Positions 19,478 to 30,939 of a stretch of 64,000 bases of DNA are shown here, piece by piece. The DNA is from Methylocystis sp. MJC1 (GTDB lineage Bacteria > Pseudomonadota > Alphaproteobacteria > Rhizobiales > Beijerinckiaceae), in NCBI RefSeq assembly GCF_026427715.1, contig NZ_CP107558.1, positions 1,401,001-1,465,000 on the forward strand, written 5' to 3'. The notes beneath the pieces were generated by a model. That model saw nothing but the letters and a program-made list of their open reading frames with translations. It ran no database searches and was not told where the DNA came from. The position numbers and the translations under genes were made by a program. The stretch's first letter is position 1. Each line of letters starts with the position of its first letter.

Positions 19478-19960
19478 ATGGCAGGTTTTGCACCCGGCGA
19501 CATCGCCGCGACGCCCGTCACGGGCGCGCGGATTCTCGTCGTCGCGGCGAGGTTCAACGCCGAGATCGTCGGCTTGCTGCGCGCTGGCGCGCAGGCGGCG
19601 ATCGAGCGACTCGGCGCCAGCGCGACGATAATCGAAGTGCCCGGCGCGCTGGAGATCGCGACCGCTGCAGCGATTGCGCTCGATGCGGCCGAGCAGGCGG
19701 ACGCGCCGTACGACGGGCTCGTCGCGCTCGGCTGCGTTATTCGCGGCGAGACCTATCACTTCGAGATCGTGGCGAATGAAAGCTCGCGCGCCCTGACCGA
19801 CCTTTCGGTCGCGCGGCGTCTGCCTTTCGGGAATGGAATCCTCACCGTGGAAAATAACGAACAGGCGATTTTGCGCGCCGATCCGAAGCAGGGCGACAAG
19901 GGCGCCGATGCGGCGCTCGCGGCATTGTCCCTCATCCGCCTGAAGCGGAGCCTCGCATGA
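19478..19960 (+). CDS. ribH: 6,7-dimethyl-8-ribityllumazine synthase
   Basis: RibH condenses the ribityl-diaminouracil with dihydroxybutanone phosphate in the penultimate step of riboflavin synthesis. The 160-aa protein has ILVVAARFNAEIVGLL at the start, EVPGALEIATA in the middle, the catalytic-loop GCVIRGETYHFEIVANESS and PFGNGILTVENNEQA. The ATG at 19478 has AAGGAG nine bases upstream; the earlier in-frame ATG at 19283 leads only to unrelated sequence. It overlaps nusB by 4 bp (ATGA), and ribH-nusB-thiL is a conserved operon. Confidence 0.97.
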   Translation: MAGFAPGDIAATPVTGARILVVAARFNAEIVGLLRAGAQAAIERLGASATIIEVPGALEIATAAAIALDAAEQADAPYDGLVALGCVIRGETYHFEIVANESSRALTDLSVARRLPFGNGILTVENNEQAILRADPKQGDKGADAALAALSLIRLKRSLA

Positions 19961-20412
19961 GCCTCGATCAGCGGTCCGCCGCGCGCCTGGCCATCGTGCA
20001 GGCGCTTTATCAAATGGAGGTCGCGGGCAAGGGCCTCAACGAGATTTACGCCGAATTCGAAGCCCATTGGATCGGCCGCGAGATCGAGGGCGTGCAATAT
20101 AAGCCCGCGGAGCTGACCTTCTTTCGCGACGTGCTGCAGGGCGTGTTGACGGACCAGGTCGCGATCGATCGACAGATCGACCGCGTGCTCTCCGGCGGCT
20201 GGCCGCTGGCCCGCGTCGAGGCCGTGATGCGCGCCTCCTTGCGCGCCGGCGCCTATGAGCTGCGGTCCCGGAAAGACGTGCCGGCCCGCGCCGTCATCAA
20301 GGAATATGTCGACGTCGCCGGCGCCTTTTTCGGGCCGACGGAGTCGGGCATGGTCAACGCCGTGCTCGATAAGATCGCGCGGGAAGAGCGGTCGGGGGAG
20401 ATGGGGGGATAA
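19957..20412 (+). CDS. nusB: Transcription antitermination factor NusB
   Basis: NusB joins NusE (S10) on boxA RNA to prevent premature termination in rRNA operons. The 151-aa all-helical protein has RSAARLAIVQALYQMEVAGK at the start, then VEAVMRASLRAGAYEL and VPARAVIKEYVDVAGAFF, then SGMVNAVLDKIARE, the standard core. Translation is coupled to ribH by a 4-bp overlap. A family-1 repeat lies between nusB and thiL. Confidence 0.96.
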   Translation: MSLDQRSAARLAIVQALYQMEVAGKGLNEIYAEFEAHWIGREIEGVQYKPAELTFFRDVLQGVLTDQVAIDRQIDRVLSGGWPLARVEAVMRASLRAGAYELRSRKDVPARAVIKEYVDVAGAFFGPTESGMVNAVLDKIAREERSGEMGG

Positions 20413-20432
20413 TCCGAACCCTTGGTCGTGTT

Positions 20433-20542
20433 TCCCTCTCCCGCTTGCGGGAGAGGGTGGCCCTCGCGTAAGCGAGGGTCGGGTGAGGGCCCTCATCCGT
20501 CACGCCTTCGGCGCGACACCTTCTCCCGCAAGCGGGAGAAGG
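20433..20542. repeat. Composite palindromic repeat, family 1, copy C (arms in swapped order)
   Basis: The right-type arm (ccctctcccgcttgcgggag...gggtcgggtgaggg) comes first and the left-type arm (ccctcatccgtcacgccttcg...gggagaagg) follows. It fills the gap between nusB and thiL inside the operon, unlike the other copies, which lie after genes. Its last bases, gagaagg, run into ggagggagtc, the ribosome binding site of thiL. Confidence 0.88.
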
Positions 20543-20553
20543 AGGGAGTCGTG

Positions 20554-21504
20554 ATGCCCAGCCGCTACACCGAAGACGAGCTCATCGCCCGCGTCTTCGC
20601 GCCGATCGCCGGCGCGGCGGCGTTGGGATTGAAGGACGACGCTGCCCTCATCGGGGCCTCGCCCGAGCCGACCGTCGCCACGGTCGATATGCTCGTCGCG
20701 GGCGTGCATTTCTTCCCCGACGATCCGCCGGGCGCGGTCGCCAGAAAGGCGCTGCGGATCAATCTTTCGGATCTCGCGGCCAAGGGCGCCGCGCCTGTCG
20801 GTTTTCTTCTCTCGCTCGCCCTGCCGACCGGTTGGACGAACGACTGGCTCGCGGCCTTTGCGGCAGGCCTCGCGGAAGACGCCGCGACCTATGCCGCGCC
20901 GCTCATCGGCGGCGACACCACGGCCACGCCAGGGCCGCTGACGATCTCGATCACCGCATTGGGCCGGGCGTCTCGTTTCGTGCCGCGAACGGGCGCTAAG
21001 GCCGGCGATGCAATCTATGTGTCGGGGACGATTGGCGACGCGGCGCTCGGCCTCGCCATGCGCCGCGATGCAACGCTGGCGGCGCGGCTTTCGCCTGCAG
21101 CCCGCGCGCATCTCCTCGACCGCTATCTGCTCCCGCGTCCGCGGCTCGATCTCCTCCCGCTCCTGCGCGACCACGCCAACGCCGCAATGGATGTCTCGGA
21201 TGGGCTCGCGGGCGATCTCGCCAAGCTTTGCGCGGCCTCGGGCGTGGGCGCGGTGGTGGAGGCGCCGATGGTCCCGCTGTCGGATGCGGCGCGGGAGGCG
21301 ATTGCGCTTGCGCCAGGCCTCTTTGAAACCGCGCTGACGGGCGGCGACGACTACGAGATTCTGTTCACGGCCGCGCCCGGTTTCTCCCCGCCAGACGGGG
21401 TCGCGCGAATCGGCGAGATCGCTATCGGCCCGGCAACGCTCGAGTTCCGCAGTGCAGCAAAAAAGCCCCTCATTTTCAAGAAATTATCTTTCAGCCACTT
21501 TTGA
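20554..21504 (+). CDS. thiL: Thiamine-monophosphate kinase
   Basis: ThiL makes thiamine diphosphate from thiamine monophosphate and ATP. The 316-aa protein has the AIR-synthase fold: LGLKDDAALIG near residue 25, TVDMLVAGVHFF, NLSDLAAKGAAPVGFLLSLALP, IGGDTTATPGP and AMDVSDGLAGDLAKL, then GGDDYEILFT near the end. The start is the ATG at 20554 with a GGAGG about 8 bases upstream; a GTG one codon earlier is possible. The ribosome binding site lies at the very end of the repeat described above. Confidence 0.96.
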   Translation: MPSRYTEDELIARVFAPIAGAAALGLKDDAALIGASPEPTVATVDMLVAGVHFFPDDPPGAVARKALRINLSDLAAKGAAPVGFLLSLALPTGWTNDWLAAFAAGLAEDAATYAAPLIGGDTTATPGPLTISITALGRASRFVPRTGAKAGDAIYVSGTIGDAALGLAMRRDATLAARLSPAARAHLLDRYLLPRPRLDLLPLLRDHANAAMDVSDGLAGDLAKLCAASGVGAVVEAPMVPLSDAAREAIALAPGLFETALTGGDDYEILFTAAPGFSPPDGVARIGEIAIGPATLEFRSAAKKPLIFKKLSFSHF

Positions 21505-21682
21505 GCGCTCCCAGTGGCGCCATTGCCGGAAGCCCCGGATTCTGGCACAAAGCGCGCCGGAAAATTTCGTGCGCCCGGGCGATTGAGCGGCTGGGAGGCG
21601 CTTCCTTTTTCCATTGCGCGACAGCCCTTTGTGGCGCGAATCGCTCGACCAACGCTGGTCGAAGAAAGAAAAGGCGAACCCA

Positions 21683-23875
<2,193 letters not shown>

Positions 23876-23899
23876 GCGGTCGCGATCAGATGTGGTAGG

Positions 23900-23931
23900 A
23901 AGGGCGGGGGAGACCTCGCCCTTTTCTTTTT
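23900..23931 (+). terminator. Rho-independent terminator of hppA
   Basis: Stem aagggcg / cgccctt with a 10-base loop, followed by ttcttttt. It lies 25 bp after the hppA stop and just before the next gene. Confidence 0.85.
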
Positions 23932-23937
23932 GAGACT

Positions 23938-24597
23938 ATGAAGGATCACTCCGTGCTGACGCTCGTCATCGGCAATAAGCGCTATTCGACCTGGTCGCTG
24001 CGGCCGTGGATTTTGCTCAAGGAATTCGGCGTTCCGTTTCAGGAAATCGTCATCCCACTTTATCGGGAGGACTCCAAAGGCGCTTTACTCGCACATTCTC
24101 CGGCAGGCAAGGTTCCGATCCTGCACGACGGCGAGACGAGCGTTTGGGATTCGCTGGCGATCATCGAATATGTCGCCGAGCTCTATCCTGATCTTCCGAT
24201 CTGGCCGCGCAAACGAGAGACCCGCGCTCATGCGTGGGCGCTCGCCTGCGAAATGCACTCGGGTTTCGGCGCTTTGCGCAGCGAATGCTCCATGAATTTC
24301 GGCCGCGCGCCGCGCCCAATATCACTGACGGAGACGGCCCGCGCCGACGCCGCCCGTATCGACGCGGCGTGGCGCGACGCATTGGCGCGACATGGCGGGC
24401 CATTTCTGTTCGGGCAATTCAGCGCCGCCGACGCCATGTTCGCGCCTGTCGTCCAGCGGTTCGAAACCTACGTGATCCCCGTGTCTCAGGAAGCGCAGCG
24501 TTATATGGACGCGATCAAATCCCTGGAGTCGTGGAAAGAGTGGAGCCTGTCCGCGAAGAGCGAGGAATGGCGGCTGCCTCAATATGAGCGCGACTGA
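23938..24597 (+). CDS. Glutathione S-transferase family protein
   Basis: The 219-aa product has the thioredoxin-like N-domain (LVIGNKRYSTWSLRPWILLKEFGVPF, PAGKVPILHDGETSVWDSLAIIEYVAE with the conserved cis-Pro and S/D G-site) and an all-helical C-domain with GPFLFGQFSAADAMFAPVVQRF. It is of the GstA/YfcF-like branch; the substrate is unknown. The ATG at 23938 has little upstream support; the GTG at 23953 has AAGGAT eight bases before it, so the true start may be there (MLTLVIGNKRY). Confidence 0.9.
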   Translation: MKDHSVLTLVIGNKRYSTWSLRPWILLKEFGVPFQEIVIPLYREDSKGALLAHSPAGKVPILHDGETSVWDSLAIIEYVAELYPDLPIWPRKRETRAHAWALACEMHSGFGALRSECSMNFGRAPRPISLTETARADAARIDAAWRDALARHGGPFLFGQFSAADAMFAPVVQRFETYVIPVSQEAQRYMDAIKSLESWKEWSLSAKSEEWRLPQYERD

Positions 24598-24662
24598 CGG
24601 CCTCGCGGCCGCCTTGCTTTCCGGGCTCTGACCCACTCCAAAAGGATAGGTTTCCAGTTCCA

Positions 24663-25076
24663 GTGCTCGAGGGGATGTCATATCAGAGGGCTTTGAAGCG
24701 GCAAAGGAGCCTGCGCGCGGCCCTCTCCGGCGCGGCGCGATGCGCGCTCCTTGCCGCCGCCGTCGCGCTCTCAGGCTGCCTCCCGACCAATATTTCCTCT
24801 CTGGGGCCGAACATGGTGCGGCTCGATCTGCAAGGCGCCGATACGCTCGCGGATGAGAAGGCGCTCAAGGAAGCCTTGACGCTCGCCGCCAAGGAGACGC
24901 TCGCGCGCGGCTACACGCTTTTCCGCTTCACGGACTGGGCCGCCGGACCGCCGCAAATCATTCAACCGGGCCAGCCTGCAACGGCCAATTTCGCGGTGAC
25001 GGTCGTCATGTTTCGCGACGGCGAGCAGGGCGCGAACCCGTTTTTCAACGCCCGTCAGATCGTGAAGGTTCAGTGA
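24663..25076 (+). CDS. Putative lipoprotein, function unknown
   Basis: The 137-aa product has an N-terminal signal ending in LSGC (Cys near residue 39), so it is probably a lipoprotein. The mature part has a helical stretch (EKALKEALTLAAKETLARGYTLFRF) followed by a strand-rich end. It resembles small periplasmic domains with one helix packed on a sheet, but I recognise no family. The start is GTG at 24663 or ATG at 24675. Confidence 0.7.
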   Translation: MLEGMSYQRALKRQRSLRAALSGAARCALLAAAVALSGCLPTNISSLGPNMVRLDLQGADTLADEKALKEALTLAAKETLARGYTLFRFTDWAAGPPQIIQPGQPATANFAVTVVMFRDGEQGANPFFNARQIVKVQ

Positions 25077-25182
25077 CGCCAGCCCGCCGCGGCCAGCCTC
25101 TATCGGGGACTGCCAATCCACGCGGCTTTGAGGCATTATCCCGCCGTTCTCCACTGCGCTTCGGTCGCTGACGCGGGCTGAT

Positions 25183-27216
25183 ATGATCCATCCCTTCTTC
25201 TCGCTGCATACTCACGGCTTCATCCGCGCCGCCGTCGCCTGTCCGTCCGTTCGCGTCGCCGATCCCGCCTTCAATGCCGCCCGCACAATCGAGATGGCGC
25301 GCGACGCCCATGTACGCGGGGCCTCGCTCGTGCTCTTTCCCGAACTCGGGCTCTCGGCCTATGCGATCGACGATTTGTTGCAGCAGGAGGCGCTCCTCTC
25401 CGCCGTGGAGACTGCGCTTTGCGAGCTGGTCAAGGCGTCCCGCGCGCTGCAACCCATCATCGTTGTTGGCGCGCCGCTGCGCCATCGCGGCCGCCTCTAT
25501 AATTGCGCGGTGGCCATCTTGCGCGGGCGCGTGCTGGCGGTGACACCCAAGACCTATCTGCCGAACTATCGCGAGTTTTACGAGAAGCGTCACTTCGCCT
25601 CGGGCGCCTTCGTCTCCGCCGAGGAGATAACGCTTGCCGGGCAGATTGCGCCTTTCGGTTCGGACGTGCTGCTCGAAGCCTCCGATTTCGACGGCCTCGC
25701 GATCCATATGGAAGTCTGCGAGGATGTGTGGGTTCCGATCCCGCCGTCATCGCGCGCGGCGCTAGCCGGGGCGACGGTGCTGCTCAATCTCTCCGCCTCC
25801 AACGCCATCGTCGGCAAGTCGGACTATCGGCAAACGCTGTGCGCCGCGCATTCGGCGCGCTGCCTCGCCGCCTATCTTTATTCTGCGGCAGGGCAGGGGG
25901 AGTCGACGACCGATCTCGCCTGGGACGGCGAAGCTTTGATCTACGAGAACGGCGATCTTCTCGCCAAGGCGCCGCGCTTTTCCGACGAACCGCAGATGGT
26001 CGTCGCGGACATCGATCTCGGACGGCTTCTTGCCGAGCGCGCGCGGCAGGGAACATTCGGCGATTGCGCCGATGTGGAAGCGGGCGCGACGCAATATCGC
26101 CGCGTCGAATTCGAGCTGGCGGCGCCGCGCGACGTGGACCTCGGCCTCCTGCGCGACGTTCCGCGCTTCCCCTTCGTGCCGAACGACGAGGCAAGACTGG
26201 CCGAGCTTTGCTTCGAGGCCTTCAACATACAGTCGCACGGGCTCGAGCAGCGCCTGCGCGCCGCGCGCATCCAGAAGGTCGTCATCGGCGTCTCGGGCGG
26301 TCTCGACTCCACGCAGGCTCTTCTGGTCGCCGTGACGGCGATGGAGCGTCTCGGCCTGCCGCGCACGAATATCCTCGCTTATACGCTACCCGCTTTCGCG
26401 ACGACGGATCGCACCAAGAACAACGCCTGGCGTCTGATGCGCGCTGTGGGAGTCGCGGCGCAGGAGATCGACGCCTCCGCGGCCTGCAAGCAGATGTTGG
26501 AAGACATCGGCCATCCTGCGGCGCGGGGCGCGGCGGTTTACGATGCGACCTATGAGAATGTGCAGGCGGGCGCGCGGACGTCGCTTCTCTTCCGCTTGGC
26601 CAATCTTCACGACGCCATTGTCGTCGGCACAGGCGATCTTTCCGAGCTTGCGCTCGGCTGGTGCACCTATGGCGTCGGCGATCAGATGTCGCATTATAAT
26701 GTCAATGGCTCGGTGCCCAAGACGCTGATCCAGCATCTCATCCGCTGGTGCGCGCGCGACGCGCGTTTCGGGATGGAAACGGTGTCGGTGCTGACCGACA
26801 TTCTCGCAACCGAGATTTCACCGGAGCTTATCCCAGGCGAGGAGGCGCAGCGCACCGAGGCTTTCGTCGGGCCCTATGCGCTGCAGGATTTCAACCTCTA
26901 TTACACCACGCGCTATGGCTTCGACCCGGCGAAGACGGCCTTCCTCTCCTGGCACGCCTGGCGTGACTCGCGCGCCGGCCAATGGCCTTCGGTGATCGCG
27001 GATAAGGACCGCGTCGCCTTCGACCTGCCAGAGATCAAGCATTGGCTCACGGTCTTTTTGCGCCGCTTCTTCGCGACGAGCCAGTTCAAGCGCACGGCCG
27101 TGCCCAACGGGCCGAAAGTCAGCTCTGGCGGATCGCTCTCGCCACGCGGCGACTGGCGGGCGCCGAGCGATTCCTCGCCCGAGGCCTGGCTCTCCGCGCT
27201 CTCTTCCATTCCCTAA
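25183..27216 (+). CDS. nadE: Glutamine-dependent NAD+ synthetase
   Basis: NadE converts nicotinic acid adenine dinucleotide to NAD+ using glutamine. The 677-aa protein has an N-terminal nitrilase-like glutaminase domain with the triad Glu in [12 protein letters not shown], Lys in [18 protein letters not shown] and Cys in [10 protein letters not shown], then a C-terminal synthetase with the P-loop [15 protein letters not shown] and [16 protein letters not shown]. Length is typical of the two-domain form. It stands alone, and its stop codon overlaps the T-tract of the convergent terminator at 27215. Confidence 0.97.
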   Translation: MIHPFFSLHTHGFIRAAVACPSVRVADPAFNAARTIEMARDAHVRGASLVLFPELGLSAYAIDDLLQQEALLSAVETALCELVKASRALQPIIVVGAPLRHRGRLYNCAVAILRGRVLAVTPKTYLPNYREFYEKRHFASGAFVSAEEITLAGQIAPFGSDVLLEASDFDGLAIHMEVCEDVWVPIPPSSRAALAGATVLLNLSASNAIVGKSDYRQTLCAAHSARCLAAYLYSAAGQGESTTDLAWDGEALIYENGDLLAKAPRFSDEPQMVVADIDLGRLLAERARQGTFGDCADVEAGATQYRRVEFELAAPRDVDLGLLRDVPRFPFVPNDEARLAELCFEAFNIQSHGLEQRLRAARIQKVVIGVSGGLDSTQALLVAVTAMERLGLPRTNILAYTLPAFATTDRTKNNAWRLMRAVGVAAQEIDASAACKQMLEDIGHPAARGAAVYDATYENVQAGARTSLLFRLANLHDAIVVGTGDLSELALGWCTYGVGDQMSHYNVNGSVPKTLIQHLIRWCARDARFGMETVSVLTDILATEISPELIPGEEAQRTEAFVGPYALQDFNLYYTTRYGFDPAKTAFLSWHAWRDSRAGQWPSVIADKDRVAFDLPEIKHWLTVFLRRFFATSQFKRTAVPNGPKVSSGGSLSPRGDWRAPSDSSPEAWLSALSSIP

Positions 27217-27240
27217 AAAAGGACCGGCTGACGCCGGTCC
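27215..27240 (-). terminator. Rho-independent terminator of the DUF1328 gene
   Basis: On the minus strand an 8-bp stem (ggaccggc / gccggtcc) with a 4-base loop is followed by ttttttag. The T-run is the reverse of the aaaaaa that overlaps the nadE stop. Confidence 0.85.
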
Positions 27241-27270
27241 AGTTGGGAGCACCGAAGAGAAAGATCGTCG

Positions 27271-27444
27271 TCAGGCTCTACGGACGAAGCTGATGACGGC
27301 GGAGATGACGAAGAGAACCAGCGCCACCCAGAACAGAATCCTTGCGCCTTCCATCGCCGTGCCCGCGACGCCTCCGAAACCGAAGAAGGCGGCGATGATG
27401 GCGACGACCAGAAACAAGATCGCATAGTGCAGCAGGCTGCCCAT
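27271..27444 (-). CDS. DUF1328-type small membrane protein
   Basis: The 57-aa protein begins [25 protein letters not shown] and continues with a second helix ending RA, the two-helix DUF1328 pattern. These YtjA-like proteins are common in proteobacteria and often respond to envelope or general stress; their function is unknown. The ATG at 27444 is used; the frame upstream has no family similarity. It is monocistronic with a clear terminator. Confidence 0.9.
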   Translation of the reverse strand: MGSLLHYAILFLVVAIIAAFFGFGGVAGTAMEGARILFWVALVLFVISAVISFVRRA

Positions 27445-27598
27445 GTTGACCTCCGTTGGAAATTTCACTCGGAGGCAGAACGCACGCTTGCGAGCGCTGT
27501 TCCGGCGCAAGCGCCACAGAGGGCGTTTTGAGAACGTCGTACAGGCGTAAAATATATGAAGTGAGCTTGGGCGGAGTTCGCAAACCCCCGAGCCTTCC

Positions 27599-28264
27599 AT
27601 GTGCTACTCACTTGAGGCGAGCGTTTTGGCTTGCGTCGGTCTCGCCGTCGCTGGCGGCGGGATGGTCGCGAAGGCCGCAATCCATGACCGGCGCATGTTC
27701 CTCTTCGCGCTTTTTCCGCTCGTGTTTTCGGTTCATCAGCTGACCGAGGGCGTGGTCTGGTACAGCTTGCGCCACCCATTCGAAGGCGACGCGGCCTTTC
27801 GCTATCTCTATACGATCATCGCTTTCATTGTCTGGCCGATGCTCACGCCTTTCGCCGCCGCTCACGCCGAGACCGATCCCGAGCGTCGGCGTCTGTGGCG
27901 CCTGCTGGGCGCGACGGGCGTCGCTCTCGGCGTCTATCTGATTGTCAAGCTGGCGTTCGCCGACGGAATCGAGCTTGCCGTGGTGAAGCATTCGCTTGCC
28001 TATACGCCCATGTTCGAGCGCCCGCCCGTTATCGTGCATTTTCTCTATGTCGTCTTGACCGTGGCGCCGCTCATCTTCAGCGAAAGGCGCTGGCTCGTGG
28101 TCTTTGGCGGAGTGGTATTCGTGACATTCGTCTGGGCGCTCCTCGAGAATCGGCCGGCCTGGTATTCGGTCTGGTGCATGGCGGCAGCCGTGTTCAGCCT
28201 TATCATCGCCTTCGCGATCGAGCGCGCGCGCGAGCCGCAATTGGGCGAGCTTGAGGCGCAGTAA
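27599..28264 (+). CDS. DUF6629-like multi-pass membrane protein
   Basis: The 221-aa protein begins [20 protein letters not shown] and has about seven hydrophobic segments. The start MC(Y/F)S..AS and the motif HQLTEGVVW near residue 46 fit the DUF6629 family as I recall it; no function is known. It ends 70 bp before the GTG of the ligase gene that follows and could be cotranscribed with it. Confidence 0.7.
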   Translation: MCYSLEASVLACVGLAVAGGGMVAKAAIHDRRMFLFALFPLVFSVHQLTEGVVWYSLRHPFEGDAAFRYLYTIIAFIVWPMLTPFAAAHAETDPERRRLWRLLGATGVALGVYLIVKLAFADGIELAVVKHSLAYTPMFERPPVIVHFLYVVLTVAPLIFSERRWLVVFGGVVFVTFVWALLENRPAWYSVWCMAAAVFSLIIAFAIERAREPQLGELEAQ

Positions 28265-28334
28265 GAGAAGGACCCCATCGTCGCTTTTCCAATCGCCGCG
28301 TCTACGTAATAGAGGGAGTGACGGAGGCGGCGTC

Positions 28335-29738
28335 GTGGGCCAGGAAATCAAGGCGGCGGGCTTTACGGAGGCGGACAAGGTGCGCTTTGCCGCCCGGCTT
28401 GCGGAAGAAACTGCGATCGCCCGCGCGCTTTACGACTCGGGCCGTTTTTCGTCTGCAGGCCATATGCTCGGCTTCGAGATCGAGATTTGGATCCTCGATC
28501 ACAATTACTTCCCCGCCTCGATCAACCAGCAGCTCCTCGAAGCGATCGACAATCCCCTCGTCGTGCCGGAGCTGTCGCGTTTCAATCTCGAGCTCAACTG
28601 CGACCCTCTGGTCCTCGAAGGCGACGCTTTGGGGCGCGCCTATGATGCGCTGACCAGCGTCTGGGCGCAGTGCAATAGCGTGGCCCACCGCCTCGACGCC
28701 AATCTCGTCTTGATCGGTACCCTCCCGACGATCCGCGACGAGGATTTGACGCTTGCCAATATGTCGCCGCTCAACCGCTTTTACGCCTTGAACAGCGAAG
28801 TGCTGCGTTCACGCGGCGGCCGGCCCTTGCACGTCGATATATTGGGCCGCGGGCATCTCGTATCGGAGCACAGCGACGTAATGCTGGAGGCGGCGACGAC
28901 CTCTTTCCAGGTGCATCTCAAGGCGCCGGCCGATCTCGCGCATCTTTATTACAACGCGTCCATCGCCGCCTCTGGGCCGGTTCTCGCCGCCTGCGGCAAT
29001 GCGCCTTTCCTCTTCGGCAAGACGCTCTGGGAGGAGACGCGCATTCCGCTCTTCGAGCAGTCGGTCGTTGCGCCGGGGCCAGCGCGCGTCTGCATGGGGT
29101 CGGGCTTCGCCGCGTGCTCGCTGATGGAAATTTTCGAAGAGAATGCGCGAGACTATGAGGCGCTCCTGCCCATTGCCTTTGAGGATGCCCCCGAGGCCAT
29201 GCGTCACCTTCGCCTGCACAATGGCGTGATCTGGCGTTGGAGTCGGCCGCTCATCGGCTTCGACGAAGATGGCGCGCCGCATTTTCGCGTGGAGAACCGC
29301 ATTCTGCCGGCGGGACCAAGCTTCGTCGACATGATGGCGAACGCTGCGCTCTTTCTCGGCCTTGCGCGCGCGATTGCGCTGGCCGGCGAGACCGGAACAG
29401 GCGGGCTGTCCTTCGAGGAGGCGAAGCAGAATTTTTACACAGCCGCGCGCCTGGGGCTCGACGCGGTGCTTTACTGGCCGGGGCAGGGGGTGATCGGCGC
29501 GGACCGGCTTCTGCTCGAGCGGCTTATCCCTGCGGCGCGTGCGGGCCTCGCCGATCTCGGCGTCGAAGATCCGCGCGGCTTCCTCGATGTGATAGAAGCT
29601 CGCGTGCGCTCGCGCCAGACCGGCGCGGCTTGGCAGCGTCAGGCGCTCGAGGCCTGCGGCGGCGATCTCTTCGCGCTCATGGCCGCCTATTGCGAAGGGC
29701 AGCGCAGCGGCGCGCCCGTACATGAATGGGACTTGTGA
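28335..29738 (+). CDS. Glutamate-cysteine ligase-like carboxylate-amine ligase (GCS2/YbdK family)
   Basis: The 467-aa protein matches the GCS2 family: GFEIEIWILD near residue 45, LNCDPLVLEG, NSEVLRSRGGRP, SFQVHLKAP, a conserved FFENARD-like helix and HNGVIWRW. Family members join an amino acid amine to the gamma-carboxyl of glutamate or a related acid using ATP. The start is GTG at 28335 after ggaggcg; upstream frame has no family similarity. It overlaps or abuts an M14-type deacylase, so the two very probably work on the same substrate. The product is unknown. Confidence 0.85.
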   Translation: MGQEIKAAGFTEADKVRFAARLAEETAIARALYDSGRFSSAGHMLGFEIEIWILDHNYFPASINQQLLEAIDNPLVVPELSRFNLELNCDPLVLEGDALGRAYDALTSVWAQCNSVAHRLDANLVLIGTLPTIRDEDLTLANMSPLNRFYALNSEVLRSRGGRPLHVDILGRGHLVSEHSDVMLEAATTSFQVHLKAPADLAHLYYNASIAASGPVLAACGNAPFLFGKTLWEETRIPLFEQSVVAPGPARVCMGSGFAACSLMEIFEENARDYEALLPIAFEDAPEAMRHLRLHNGVIWRWSRPLIGFDEDGAPHFRVENRILPAGPSFVDMMANAALFLGLARAIALAGETGTGGLSFEEAKQNFYTAARLGLDAVLYWPGQGVIGADRLLLERLIPAARAGLADLGVEDPRGFLDVIEARVRSRQTGAAWQRQALEACGGDLFALMAAYCEGQRSGAPVHEWDL

Positions 29739-30775
29739 GAATGGATGCAATCGACGCGCCCTGCGCCGTGATGGACAGACTGCCGGCGGGATTTCTCGAC
29801 TGCCCGCCGGAAAAGCTCATCGACATATTGCCCGGCCCAACGCTCTTCGACTTCCCGGGCCACGACCCGCGTCCCTTGTTCGTCTCGACCCTGCTGCACG
29901 GCAACGAATATAGCGGCCTTGCCGCCATGCAGTCCGTGCTGCGCCGCCACATTGAGCGGGGCCTGCCGCGCTCGCTTTTGTTTTTCGTCGGCAATATTCG
30001 CGCCGCCGCGGCCGATTTGCGGACGCTTCCCGACCAGCTCGACTTTAATCGCGTCTGGCCTGGCACGCTTTATCCGGACGACCCGCAGGCGCTTCAGGCG
30101 TGCTGGATTTACGACTATGCGGCGAAACGCGGCGTTTTCGCCAGCATCGACATCCACAACAACACGGGCTTCAATCCGCACTACGCCTGCATCAAAAAGC
30201 TCGACCCGAAATTCATCGCTTTGGCGCGTCTCTTTTCGCGCATCGTCGTGCATTCGCAGCGGCCGGTCGGAACGCATGCGGCGGCCTTCGCAGATCTCTG
30301 TCCGGCGATGACGGTCGAATGCGGAAAGGCCGGCGCGGGCTCGGCTAATGAACATGCGATCGAGCTTGTCGAGGCGGCGCTTTCGATCTCGCATCTGCCC
30401 GACCACCCGCCGGCGTCGCATGACGTCGATCTGCTGCGCACCTATGCGATCGTGAAGCCGCCGAAGGGGACAAGCTTCTCCTTCGACGGGACGCAGGCGG
30501 ACTTCATGTTCCGCTCCGATATCGACCACTTAAATTTCAGCGAGCTCACGCCGGGCGCTTCTTTCGGCAAGGCGCGCGCGGGGCTGAAGCTGGACATATT
30601 GCCGGGCGAGGGTGAGGGGACAGCGCCGGGCGAATATTTCGATTATGTGGATGGCGAGATCAGGCTGTCGCGGTCGGCGATACCCGCGATGCTGACGGTT
30701 GATCCACGCGCGGTCGAGCTCGATTGTCTGTGTTATTTGATGCATCGGATTGGGATGGATGGAGAGCGGGTGTGA
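29726..30775 (+). CDS. M14-family zinc deacylase/carboxypeptidase (AstE/aspartoacylase-like)
   Basis: The 349-aa protein has the zinc site HGNEYSG near residue 58 and the DIHNNTGFNP segment near residue 140, plus TVECGKAG with the likely catalytic Glu. These features fit the succinylglutamate desuccinylase/aspartoacylase branch, which cleaves an N-acyl or amide bond of an amino acid. The start is ATG 29726, GTG 29735 (4-bp overlap with the ligase stop) or ATG 29741; any makes the two genes a coupled pair. The substrate is unknown. Confidence 0.85.
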   Translation: MGLVRMDAIDAPCAVMDRLPAGFLDCPPEKLIDILPGPTLFDFPGHDPRPLFVSTLLHGNEYSGLAAMQSVLRRHIERGLPRSLLFFVGNIRAAAADLRTLPDQLDFNRVWPGTLYPDDPQALQACWIYDYAAKRGVFASIDIHNNTGFNPHYACIKKLDPKFIALARLFSRIVVHSQRPVGTHAAAFADLCPAMTVECGKAGAGSANEHAIELVEAALSISHLPDHPPASHDVDLLRTYAIVKPPKGTSFSFDGTQADFMFRSDIDHLNFSELTPGASFGKARAGLKLDILPGEGEGTAPGEYFDYVDGEIRLSRSAIPAMLTVDPRAVELDCLCYLMHRIGMDGERV

Positions 30776-30780
30776 GCGCG

Positions 30781-30931
30781 CCCTCATCCGACCCCTGCTG
30801 ACGCAGGGGCCACCTTCTCCCGTTTACGGGAGAAGGGAGAACCTCGAGGTTTTGGATCACAAACCTCTCACCGCGATTCCTTCTCCCGCTTGCGGGAGAA
30901 GGTGGCCCCGCAGAGCGGGGTCGGATGAGGG
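30781..30931. repeat. Composite palindromic repeat, family 1, copy D
   Basis: This is a complete copy with facing arms, left ccctcatccgacccctgctg, right ending ggggtcggatgaggg; the right inner stem is shortened. The centre has aacctcgaggttttggatca, close to the centre of copy B. It lies between the convergent 3' ends of the M14 and nuclease genes. Confidence 0.92.
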
Positions 30932-30939
30932 CCTCCCTC

